A stretch of DNA of 64,000 nt from Candidatus Roizmanbacteria bacterium. Its GTDB lineage: Bacteria > Patescibacteriota > Microgenomatia > UBA1406 > GWC2-37-13. Both the position numbers and the translations under genes were made by a program. Of the stretch, positions 17,411 to 27,624 are shown piece by piece (the first letter of the stretch is position 1; each line of letters begins with the position of its first letter). The notes under the pieces are model-generated. The model searched no databases. It saw only the letters and a list, made by a program, of their open reading frames with translations, and was not told the DNA's origin. The stretch is from positions 23,716 through 87,715 of the forward strand of contig JACRPE010000002.1 of assembly GCA_016214055.1 (NCBI GenBank), given 5' to 3'.

Positions 17411-18067
17411 TTAGCCTTTTTCCAACTTATTCATTATATCATCTAAAATTCTTTTTGCTGCATCACGACCACCTAAACCAAACGCGAGCCCTCCGGCTAT
17501 GGCAATGGCCGCGACAATTCCTGTAAAGAAAATTCTAATAAGATCTTGCGCAACCCCAAGCTGATTCATCATGATGAGAACGGTGAAAAAGATGATGGTT
17601 GATTTGGCAAAAGCACTCAGAGTAATTGCCGAGGTGGCGCCTGAGGACTTGATGCTGTGCTTCACCAGATCAGCGGTAAGATTCGAGACGATGATACCTA
17701 CAAAGCCGATTATGACAGCAACTATAACATTCGGAAGATAAAACAAAAATTGATTGAGAACTGCAGTAGCTCGAGATAGCCCCCATGTCTCAAGTGTGGG
17801 GATAAGGAAAAGGATGATGATGGTCCATTTAACCAGCTCAGTCAAAACTTCCTGCCATATCCGCACTTCTTTTTGAGTTACCAAGCCTGTCTTGTTCAAA
17901 AGGGCATCAACCCGAAAAAAGGCAAGTAAGGTAAAGAGAATTTTTTTAAAAAGAGCGGCGACTAAAAATCCAACTACTAATATGACAAGGCCACCAAAAA
18001 ATATAGGTAAGTAATTAATAAAGTTGCTCCAGAAACGGGTTAGCACATCGTTGGTTGATGCAAACAT
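17411..18067 (-). CDS. MscS-like/TM-helix-repeat membrane protein
   Basis: A 218-residue integral membrane protein with about five helices, for example FFGGLVILVVGFLVAALF and NVIVAVIIGFVGIIVSNL. It ends in AIAIAGGLAFGLGGRDAAKR, close to the glycine-rich pore helix end seen in small mechanosensitive channel relatives (conserved TM-helix repeat). The MscS beta-domain is missing. I start at the second Met because the first ATG (18086-18088) belongs to a dispersed repeat that abuts the gene. Confidence 0.75.
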   Translation of the reverse strand: MFASTNDVLTRFWSNFINYLPIFFGGLVILVVGFLVAALFKKILFTLLAFFRVDALLNKTGLVTQKEVRIWQEVLTELVKWTIIILFLIPTLETWGLSRATAVLNQFLFYLPNVIVAVIIGFVGIIVSNLTADLVKHSIKSSGATSAITLSAFAKSTIIFFTVLIMMNQLGVAQDLIRIFFTGIVAAIAIAGGLAFGLGGRDAAKRILDDIMNKLEKG

Positions 18068-18083
18068 AATAATAAAAATGCTT

Positions 18084-18152
18084 GTCATGCTGAACTTGTT
18101 TACCCTGTAAGGGTTTCAGCATCTAAGATCCCGAAATAAATTCGGGATGACA
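18084..18152. repeat. Dispersed repeat of the GTCATGCTGAAC / TTCGGGATGAC type
   Basis: An intergenic element begins GTCATGCTGAACTTG, contains TTTCAGCATC and ends ATTCGGGATGACA, with internal pairs GCTGAAC/GTTTCAGC and TCCCGAA/TTCGGGA. Similar intergenic palindromes are widespread in bacterial genomes. Only one copy is seen in this window. Confidence 0.6.
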
Positions 18153-18157
18153 ATAAT

Positions 18158-18523
18158 TTATAACAAAACGTCCTCAAAATGATCAATCTTCTCTACCTTC
18201 AAATCAGGAGTTAAGACGATTGATACCACATGTACTGACAGTTTATACTCTTTCAATTTATTTTTCAATACATATAACTCCGCCGCTAATTTGAGATGAC
18301 TATACTTATTTCTGGTAACGGCCTCGTAAGGTTTACCTTTTTGGTCTCCGACTCTTGTCTTCACCTCGACGAATATTATTTTCTTATCTTTCTTAATAAT
18401 AAGATCAATCTCCCCGTATTTCGCTCTAAAGTTACGGTCAATAATGTGAAGTCCTTTTGAAGTGAGATAGTCTAAAGCAATTTGTTCACCAAGTTTGCCA
18501 ATTTGAAGCGATGATGACATCAT
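18158..18523 (-). CDS. YraN (UPF0102) family nuclease-like protein
   Basis: A 121-residue restriction-endonuclease-fold protein. It has GKLGEQIALDYL at the N-terminus, then KYGEIDLII and IIFVEVKTR, which form the family's D-x(n)-ExK active-site-like core. The function in cells is not established for the family. Its start overlaps the stop of rplS by 4 bp, giving a coupled rplS-yraN pair. Confidence 0.9.
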   Translation of the reverse strand: MMSSSLQIGKLGEQIALDYLTSKGLHIIDRNFRAKYGEIDLIIKKDKKIIFVEVKTRVGDQKGKPYEAVTRNKYSHLKLAAELYVLKNKLKEYKLSVHVVSIVLTPDLKVEKIDHFEDVLL

Positions 18524-18852
18524 TTAGCAGTGTAAAGTTTTCTTTTTACTTCAGCCTCGGTAAGATTTCTTATGAAGTAGAGCTTTGACTTTACATAGGT
18601 GCTTTTCTTATCTATTTTTATGTCAACTAGGTTAGGGGATATGAGGGGGATAATACGCTCCACGCCAACACCTATTTTAGATATTTTTCTTACAGTGATC
18701 ATGCGATTTTCATCAGTACTACCGTTAATCTTGAGGATGATACCCTTGAATAACTGTTGTCGTTCCTTTTCACCATCTTTGAACTTGTAGGTTATACTTA
18801 TGGTGTCGCCGACATTCAACACATCTTTTTTGTAGGAAATTGAGTTGGACAT
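18520..18852 (-). CDS. rplS: 50S ribosomal protein L19
   Basis: A 110-residue protein with the L19 signatures LFKGIILKINGS, MITVRKISKIGVGVERIIPL and KSKLYFIRN. I choose the ATG at 18850-18852 over an upstream in-frame start. An extended -10 (TGG-TAAAAT, 18860-18865) ends 7 nt before it, making the mRNA leaderless. L19 sits at the 30S-50S interface. It is upstream of yraN and downstream of ruvC on the same strand. Confidence 0.93.
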   Translation of the reverse strand: MSNSISYKKDVLNVGDTISITYKFKDGEKERQQLFKGIILKINGSTDENRMITVRKISKIGVGVERIIPLISPNLVDIKIDKKSTYVKSKLYFIRNLTEAEVKRKLYTAK

Positions 18853-18880
18853 AGAATATATTTTACCAGTCAGGAGGGGA

Positions 18881-19363
18881 TTATACAAGTGATTGATTTA
18901 TGCAGCAATAGGCATACCCGCAAGCTATTGCATCCGCTTGATCGTCCTGTTTTAACTCTTTTATGAGACCGAGTGACATTTGCAACATTTTTTGGACACT
19001 TTTTTTATCAGCTTGCCCATAACCGGTCACTATTTGCTTAATCTCAAGCGGAGTCATAAATATGACGGGCATGGTATGTTCTGCAGCTAATAACATTATG
19101 ACTCCCTGAGCTTGACCAACAGCCACAATTGTCTTTTGATTTTTGAAAAAAAAGATTCGCTCCATAATTAATAATTTGGGTCTCAGTTTAAGTGCTAATG
19201 ATTCCAAATCAGAGTGAATCTTCAAAAGGCGCTTTTCTGGCGTACATTTCTTATCTGTTTGGATAAGACCTGACGATAGATAGGTATAGTCTGATGAGCT
19301 TTTCTTATCGAAAAATGCGTAGCCCACCCGATCTATACCCGGGTCGATACTCATGATGATCAT
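18881..19363 (-). CDS. ruvC: Holliday junction resolvase RuvC
   Basis: A 160-residue RNase H-fold endonuclease that cuts Holliday junctions together with RuvAB (ruvA and ruvB are at 40-42 kb). The acidic metal ligands are visible: Asp7 in MSIDPGIDRVGYA, Glu in LIMERIFFF and the Asp pair in LKQDDQADAIACGYA. TGYGQADKKSVQ is the family's DNA-binding loop. Length matches the family. Confidence 0.95.
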   Translation of the reverse strand: MIIMSIDPGIDRVGYAFFDKKSSSDYTYLSSGLIQTDKKCTPEKRLLKIHSDLESLALKLRPKLLIMERIFFFKNQKTIVAVGQAQGVIMLLAAEHTMPVIFMTPLEIKQIVTGYGQADKKSVQKMLQMSLGLIKELKQDDQADAIACGYAYCCINQSLV

Positions 19364-19439
19364 GACGTAATTGTAGCGAAGAAAGACTGAATTATAAAGA
19401 GTAGAAACGTATTTAACTAGCGAAAGAGATGGGAGATTG

Positions 19440-22400
<2,961 letters not shown>

Positions 22401-22490
22401 CTTATGTTAGTTAAAAAAGATGATTCTCTATACAGGACATGTATAAAGAATTTTGTTACTACTCTCAACTTGTTGTCAAAGAACTTAGCA

Positions 22491-22560
22491 TTTAGCCGTT
22501 AGCTACTAGCTATTAGATTTGATTGTCTAATTGCTAAAAGCTAATCGCCAATGGCTAACT
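22491..22560. repeat. TTAGC-type imperfect palindrome between tRNA-Ala and 23S
   Basis: A run of TTAGC/GCTAA words (TTAGCCGTTAGCTAC at the left, AATGGCTAAC at the right) that folds back on itself with a central TCTAAT/ATTAGA. Related runs occur at 38936-38979 and 39798-39888, each touching a tRNA gene. Confidence 0.7.
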
Positions 22561-22563
22561 TTG

Positions 22564-22637
22564 TGGACCTAGGGGGACTCGAACCCCCAACCTTCGGAAT
22601 GCAAATCCGACGCTCAAGCCAATTGAGCTATAGGCCC
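22564..22637 (-). tRNA. tRNA-Ala (TGC)
   Basis: Acceptor GGGCCTA pairs with TAGGTCC, placing G3 opposite U70, the alanine identity pair. The anticodon loop TTTGCAT gives TGC, and the T-loop is TTCGAGT. CCA is not encoded. It precedes the 23S gene in the usual spacer-tRNA position although 16S is missing. Its first three bases are part of a 12-bp-arm palindrome. Confidence 0.96.
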
Positions 22638-22664
22638 TGTAAAATCTTACAGGATTTTACAGGG
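22635..22664. repeat. Perfect palindrome overlapping the tRNA-Ala 5' end
   Basis: CCCTGTAAAATC, spacer TTACAG, then GATTTTACAGGG: 12-bp perfect arms. The left arm includes the complement of tRNA nucleotides 1-3, so the precursor could fold the tRNA 5' leader into a hairpin. Confidence 0.75.
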
Positions 22665-22853
22665 TGAACCCGGTAAACCCTGTTGCATTCAGAGTTCAAT
22701 GCATCTCCTCATTTAAAAGTGCTTTAAACACAAAAAAGGCCACAAGATCATTCTTTAAGCTTTTTTTGGATTTATTTAAGAAGGCTGTTAGGAGAGCGGT
22801 ATGTTGCCGTCCAATGGTGCCTTATGAATATATTTTATTCATCGGTAATTGCA

Positions 22854-22882
22854 ATAATAACATAGAAAAAAAGTCCTGTCAA
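22854..22882 (-). promoter_or_regulatory. Promoter of the tRNA-Ala-23S unit
   Basis: On the minus strand, TTGACA (22882-22877) and TATTAT (22859-22854) are separated by exactly 17 nt, the best -35/-10 pair upstream of tRNA-Ala. A start near 22847 would give a roughly 210-nt leader that holds hairpins but no gene. Confidence 0.7.
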
Positions 22883-22912
22883 GGCCAATTCACCCCTTTT
22901 TATGGAGATTCT

Positions 22913-23383
22913 TTAGACCACCCGTTCTCTAAACCCATAATATATAAGGAAGCCAGCTAAAGCCACAATTCCTAGTATGGGTAAAAGAGCGCCCGTTTGA
23001 GGTAATTCTCCCTTTGTTGTTTCATCAACCGGTACACTACCAGCTCCAATAGTCAAAATGAACGAAATGTTTTGCTCTCCGGAGGATATCTTTACATTAT
23101 GATCTTTCTTTTCAAGTTGTCCCTCATGCGTATACTTCCATTTCCCATCCTCAACCGACGCTTTTATTGTCATCACCCCATTATCAATATAAACATCAAT
23201 ATTTGCTCCCTTGCTACCCGTACCTTCAAGTGTCAAATTTGTCGGCTCATACCACCAATGGGTAAAGTATTTCCCATTTACATCAAGTGCGCCAATTTTT
23301 GTCAAAGACAATCCATCAGCATATGCAAAAGATATCATTATAAGAAAAAGAGGAATAAGGAGAAGTCGAAGAACATTTTTCAT
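22913..23383 (-). CDS. Surface protein with LPxTG-type sorting signal
   Basis: A 156-residue exported protein. A signal peptide ends near SFAYA (residue 22). A beta-rich domain follows (DVYIDNGVMTIKASVEDGKW), resembling a small Ig-like fold. The C-terminus is a sortase signal: LPQTG, then a hydrophobic helix, then RERVV. The glutamate-threonine-rich spacer VDETTKGE precedes LPQTG. No sortase gene is in the window. A 22-bp palindrome overlaps the predicted promoter. Confidence 0.8.
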   Translation of the reverse strand: MKNVLRLLLIPLFLIMISFAYADGLSLTKIGALDVNGKYFTHWWYEPTNLTLEGTGSKGANIDVYIDNGVMTIKASVEDGKWKYTHEGQLEKKDHNVKISSGEQNISFILTIGAGSVPVDETTKGELPQTGALLPILGIVALAGFLIYYGFRERVV

Positions 23384-23415
23384 AATAATTTCATACTATA
23401 CCTTTTTTTATCAAC

Positions 23416-23437
23416 TGTCAAATAAAACTATTTGACA
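23416..23437. promoter_or_regulatory. Palindrome covering a -35 element
   Basis: TGTCAAATA-AAAC-TATTTGACA is a perfect 9-bp inverted repeat lying upstream of the LPQTG surface protein. One half contains the TTGACA that would be that gene's -35. It could be an operator for a dimeric regulator; no T-run follows in that gene's direction. Confidence 0.4.
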
Positions 23438-23446
23438 CTAATTTTT

Positions 23447-24475
23447 TCAACACACTATACTGTTTGAAGTTCCTTTTACCGCACATTGATCACAATTTGC
23501 GTACCAGGCACAAAATTGATATAGTTGAGTACACGGAACATACCCATTTTTAGAGGTACATATATGTGCTTGCGAAGTTTGCTTTGGAAAAACTGATCCA
23601 GGTGCAGAGAGCGAGTAATTTACACCTGATTCATAATTTATCCCAGTTTTTTTATTTATCCATTCTGAAACATTTGCGACTCCTGTGTAATACGAACCCA
23701 TTAGACAAAATAATGTTCCTTTTGCAACCCCTACAACTTGAGGCTTGTCATTAATTATCCTAATAAATGGCCCACCCGAATCACCAAAACAGGCATTTAC
23801 ATTTGGGGTTTTACTCGAATAAAGAAGGATCATATAAGGATACTTACCAATTTCTCCCTCAGTTTTGTAAATATAGACCTCGCCTTTGAGAAGTGCATTG
23901 GGGAATGCACCTGGTTCATTTTCCAAATGCTCTCCAAATCCTATGATGGTTCCTATGCTATTTGGACTTATTCCACTCACATCATAAGGTTTAGGGATAG
24001 ACAATAGGGGAACTCCTACTGCAGGATTAGTTAATCTCAGTAGCGCGATATCCTCAGCAGAGCTAGCGGTATCGGACGAATGGAGTATTACTTCAGCTAC
24101 AGGTGATGCAAATTGAGCTATAAGTTTAGTGTTGAGGGTATTGAGGCCAATAATGACATAGATCTCTTTAGATTCAAAATTTTTCACACAATGCGCCGCG
24201 GTAAGTATCCAGCTTTCACCGATGAGGGAGCCGCCACAAAATTTACTGCTGCTATTATTTTCAGACTTAATATATGCAAAATACGGAAACTCGTTTTCCT
24301 CTGCTGGTACACCATTGATTATAAAATTCTCGTCTTTTACCTCCTCAGCCCGTGTCTTCACCGTTGTAGGTTTCCTTATAAGAAAATTTGAATAATAAAC
24401 TGAACCTAGCGCAACTATTGAGCCAACAAGAAAAACTACAAGGAGTTTTTTTGATACGCAGATTTTACCTTTCAT
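23447..24475 (-). CDS. Trypsin-like (S1A) serine protease, membrane-anchored or secreted
   Basis: A 342-residue protein with an N-terminal hydrophobic segment (VVFLVGSIVALGSVYY), then a chymotrypsin-fold domain beginning IINGVPA. The triad is visible: His in LTAAHCV, Asp in AEDIALLRL and Ser in CFGDSGGPFI. After the protease domain a short Cys-rich tail has eight or so cysteines. The start is the ATG at 24473-24475, with TATAAT 6 nt upstream. No basic residue sits just before IING, so activation must differ from trypsinogen. Confidence 0.9.
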   Translation of the reverse strand: MKGKICVSKKLLVVFLVGSIVALGSVYYSNFLIRKPTTVKTRAEEVKDENFIINGVPAEENEFPYFAYIKSENNSSSKFCGGSLIGESWILTAAHCVKNFESKEIYVIIGLNTLNTKLIAQFASPVAEVILHSSDTASSAEDIALLRLTNPAVGVPLLSIPKPYDVSGISPNSIGTIIGFGEHLENEPGAFPNALLKGEVYIYKTEGEIGKYPYMILLYSSKTPNVNACFGDSGGPFIRIINDKPQVVGVAKGTLFCLMGSYYTGVANVSEWINKKTGINYESGVNYSLSAPGSVFPKQTSQAHICTSKNGYVPCTQLYQFCAWYANCDQCAVKGTSNSIVC

Positions 24476-24489
24476 CAAATAATTATACC

Positions 24490-25176
24490 TTAAAAAGAAA
24501 TTACGAGCACAATTTCCCCCCGAAATTTCATTTCACTCAATTCTTTCGGAGTTCCCCTCAAAATTTCCTCATACATTTTTGTTAACTCTCGGCAGACGCA
24601 CACGTGAGCATTTGGTGCAACTACATCCAATAATAGCAAAGTTTCATTAAGTCTATTTGCCGATTCATAAAATACGATAGGGGAGCCACCTAGTAAAAGT
24701 GATACCTCTTGAGCTTTTAATAATGTTTTATTTACATCACCTTTTTTCCGTGGAAGAAATCCAAAAAAAGTAAAATGATTCAATTTAAAACCCGAGTGGG
24801 CGAGTGCCGTCACCACTGCGGTAGGTCCCGGAATAACCGTATATGGAATTTTTCTTTTAATTACTTCTTTTACTAGCAGATATCCGGGATCTGATATGAG
24901 TGGCATTCCCGATTCAGAGATGAGGACAATCTCTTTTCCCACCTCCAGTAACGATATTATTTCGGGAAGTTTCTCAAACTCCTTATCCTGATAATAAGAT
25001 ATGAGTCGGCACTCCGGCTTTTTACTGAGATGAAACAACTCTTCAATCCGTTTAAGTAGCATTCCCGTTGAACGTGTGTCTTCGGTTACGATAATTTCAG
25101 CTGAAGTTATCGTCTTCGCTTGGCGTAAAGAGAGATCCTCCATGTTTCCGATGGGAGTACCTACAATGTAAAGCAT
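24490..25176 (-). CDS. rsmI: 16S rRNA (cytidine-1402-2'-O) methyltransferase
   Basis: A 228-residue tetrapyrrole-methylase-fold enzyme. Motifs are LYIVGTPIGNMEDLSLRQ, TEDTRSTG, ISESGMPLISDPGY, PGPTAVVTALAHSG and FFGFLPRKKG, all characteristic of RsmI. Length is slightly short for the family because the C-terminal extension is missing. It starts 1 bp after the DedA gene, so the two form an operon. Confidence 0.94.
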   Translation of the reverse strand: MLYIVGTPIGNMEDLSLRQAKTITSAEIIVTEDTRSTGMLLKRIEELFHLSKKPECRLISYYQDKEFEKLPEIISLLEVGKEIVLISESGMPLISDPGYLLVKEVIKRKIPYTVIPGPTAVVTALAHSGFKLNHFTFFGFLPRKKGDVNKTLLKAQEVSLLLGGSPIVFYESANRLNETLLLLDVVAPNAHVCVCRELTKMYEEILRGTPKELSEMKFRGEIVLVISF

Positions 25177-25177
25177 A

Positions 25178-25813
25178 TTATTTTTTCAACTTTTTCTTCG
25201 CCAATTCAAACATGATCGGCACGAGTGACAAAAATATTACGGCAATGATAACTAAAGAGAAATTTTTCTTCACAATTTCTATATTTCCAAAGAAAAAACC
25301 CGCCATACTTGCTCCTCCTACCCACAATACTCCACCTAAAATACTATACGATAAGAACATTCCATAGCTCATTCTTCCCACTCCGGCTACAAAAGGTGCA
25401 AACGTTCTAAAAAAAGGCATAAAACGCGCCATGATGATCGTCTTTCCTCCATGTTTATTAAAGAATTTTTGTGTTTCTTTGATATGCTTTTCATCAATGG
25501 GGATTTTTGGATGCGCAATTATTTTCTTACCAAAAAAATGACCGATCCAATAATTTGTTTGGTCCCCGATGATTGCCGCCGCCATGAGTACCGGAACAAG
25601 AATGTAAACATTTAATGAATTTAATGCCGCAAAAGCTCCCGCCGCAAAGAGTAAAGAGTCTCCGGGTAAAAAAGGGGTGAAGACGAGACCCGTTTCCATG
25701 AAGATTATTAAGAACAAAATAAGATAAGTTGCGGTACCGTAGGTTGCAATAATTTGTCCCAAGTGGACATCAATATGAAGAATAAAATCAATCATGAGTT
25801 TCACAATTTCCAT
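25178..25813 (-). CDS. DedA-family membrane protein
   Basis: A 211-residue membrane protein of the DedA/SNARE-associated family. It has the family's FTPFLPGDSLLFAAGAFA loop, GDQTNYWIGHFFG, and the arginine-containing MARFMPFFRTFAPFVAGVGRM motif. Members are linked to flipping of lipid carriers (undecaprenyl phosphate or phospholipids) and to membrane potential. Four to five hydrophobic segments are evident. It heads the dedA-rsmI pair. Confidence 0.9.
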   Translation of the reverse strand: MEIVKLMIDFILHIDVHLGQIIATYGTATYLILFLIIFMETGLVFTPFLPGDSLLFAAGAFAALNSLNVYILVPVLMAAAIIGDQTNYWIGHFFGKKIIAHPKIPIDEKHIKETQKFFNKHGGKTIIMARFMPFFRTFAPFVAGVGRMSYGMFLSYSILGGVLWVGGASMAGFFFGNIEIVKKNFSLVIIAVIFLSLVPIMFELAKKKLKK

Positions 25814-25856
25814 GATGTATTATGTCAGATAAGTTGTTTTTATACAATCAAATAAT

Positions 25857-25881
25857 GTAGTGGTGCAATTTATTGCACCTG
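25857..25881. repeat. GTAGTGGTGC hairpin repeat, copy 1
   Basis: GTAGTGGTGCAAT-TT-ATTGCACCT. A related copy at 45480-45504 reads GTGCGAT/ATCGCAC, a compensatory A-T to G-C change in the stem. Confidence 0.6.
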
Positions 25882-25890
25882 AATGTTCAG

Positions 25891-27444
25891 TCAGTCTCCC
25901 CGTGGTGTAGACTGCCAACGAGGGCTTTTTGATTTTGCAATTCTTGAAGCTCTTTCAGGGTCATGCTTATAAATTGTACCTTCTCTCTTTACTCTACTAT
26001 TACGATTTGCCAAACTCAGAAGCGCTACATATACTTTGTCATCAAAACACTTTTCTGATCCACCCCACAGATTTTGAACATCAACCCTACCTAATATTTC
26101 ATTCAAATATATATTATCATCGCTCGCCTCCAACTCATCAGTCTCAATCTGAATTCTTCCCTGCATGGCAATAATGCTTACAACTCTAGCAATGCATTGT
26201 TTCTTAAATTCAACATCAGTTCCCTGCATAATTACTTCAACTACTCCTTCATGTGGCCACATCATCCTAAATGCTTCCTTAAGTAGACTTGCTTCTGAAT
26301 TAAATTTTCCATTATCCACACTTGCAGTCCCTCCACCTATTAGTGCGTGAGTTAAAAATTGAGCACCTGGTCTTCTTCTATTTTTCCTCAAAGTTTCAAT
26401 ATAGTATTCGACACTGCCATAGATCGAATTAATTTGAGAAATCAATTTTTCATCCTTTAAAATCATCGTCTCGCCCAATAAAGCCCTAGCATTTTTCCTT
26501 GACATGGATTTTCCATCAGCTGCATCTTCTCTTCGCATAAGAGCAAGCGCAAAATACAATTTCAGTGAATCATCATCAGCGGCAAGCGTTCGAACTTTAT
26601 CAAAATAATGTGGTAAAAGGTCGGGAGGTACCACCATAACCAACTCACCTAATACTTTCTTTTGAACTTGGGTTCTTAAACTTATGTCTTGAGCCTGACA
26701 TTCAGCAGAGGTAGTTCGCGCTAAATTGTATTGGCCGTTGGCCATGTATATTCTGGAAGCGGCAAGAGTTGCTTTCTTGTGCCATTTATCACTTAGTCCC
26801 GGGTCACTTTCCTCGGCCGCAAAGCCTTGACCAACTTGAATCGCATGGACAGCAAGTTCACGTGTTTGTTGCTTAAACCTCTCACTAGCATTGACGTCAA
26901 CAAGTAGACCTTCCTTATTTGCTTTCGCAACTAATCCTTTTTGCAGTTTTACTGTATAAGAAAAATTACCCGTATTGAGTACCAAGTTTTTGGCTACAGG
27001 TATTCCAAAGTCTTGCAAAGTCTCGTAATTTATGTCTGGCGATCTGACCAATCGTTTCAAAAGATGAGTCTGTACCTGAGGAACATCACCTCGATGATCT
27101 CTGCGGTACTCTGTAAGTGCTTTAATATTTGAAAAGTTACCTTACCAGTTACTGTACTCAACCAATAAAGAATTTGGACCTTCAGCCCATAATCCACCCT
27201 CCAAAGATTCAGCATGCTTCTGCATTCTCGATATTGTATGATACATAACGTTAGCAATTGCTTTTGGCTTATATTGAGCGGCATGCGCAAGAATTGAATT
27301 CGCGAGCCTCATTGATTCTTCTACGACCGTAGCTGGAGATGATATGTATTTCAATACGAAGGATGGAAGTAGAGGTGGAGCGTACTCTGGACTGATTTTC
27401 CCGATAAGTTGAGTCCGAGGATTTTCATATGTACTAGCTGCCAT
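25891..27444 (-). pseudogene. Large hypothetical gene interrupted by one in-frame TAA
   Basis: A single reading frame from an ATG at 27442-27444 (MAASTYENPR) runs to 25891 and is broken only by a TAA at 27142-27144. The sequence reads through it smoothly: LLVEYSNW, stop, GNFSNIKALTEYRRDH. The downstream part has no plausible start near its 5' end. Without the stop the protein would be about 517 residues, helical and soluble, with no family recognised. A TTGACA-17-TAATAT promoter (27483-27455) ends 10 nt before the ATG. The cause is a nonsense mutation, readthrough or a sequence error. Confidence 0.65.
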
Positions 27445-27454
27445 ATCAGGATAA

Positions 27455-27483
27455 ATATTATCACATAAATCCCCTCCTGTCAA
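27455..27483 (-). promoter_or_regulatory. Promoter of the interrupted hypothetical gene
   Basis: On the minus strand TTGACA (27483-27478) and TAATAT (27460-27455) are 17 nt apart. This overlaps what could be read as a TTG start with AGGAGG behind it; the ATG at 27444 is the start that fits the promoter. Confidence 0.65.
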
Positions 27484-27501
27484 CCTAAAGTAGCCCCTCC
27501 T

Positions 27502-27532
27502 GCCTCATTTAACTGGTCCAGTTGGATGAGGC
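27502..27532. promoter_or_regulatory. Nested palindrome upstream of uvrB
   Basis: GCCTCAT at 27502-27508 pairs with ATGAGGC at 27526-27532. Between them AACTGG-T-CCAGTT (27511-27523) is a second perfect inverted repeat. It lies between two divergent promoters and could be an operator; it does not match the LexA boxes I know. Confidence 0.35.
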
Positions 27533-27624
27533 TAAGTCAGTCAAAATCTTATATGGCATGGGCCTTGTGTTACCCATACATTCTATGCTATAATGTAAGG
27601 TTACGTTTTTTTTTAAACAAAACC

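Noticed and set aside
22664..22960. A 98-codon + strand frame upstream of tRNA-Ala
   Set aside because: It runs antisense across the rRNA promoter, its composition is unlike protein, and it overlaps the end of the surface protein gene.
27142..27144. Alternative genetic code as explanation for the in-frame TAA
   Set aside because: TAA and TGA both end many intact genes here, so a reassigned stop codon does not fit.
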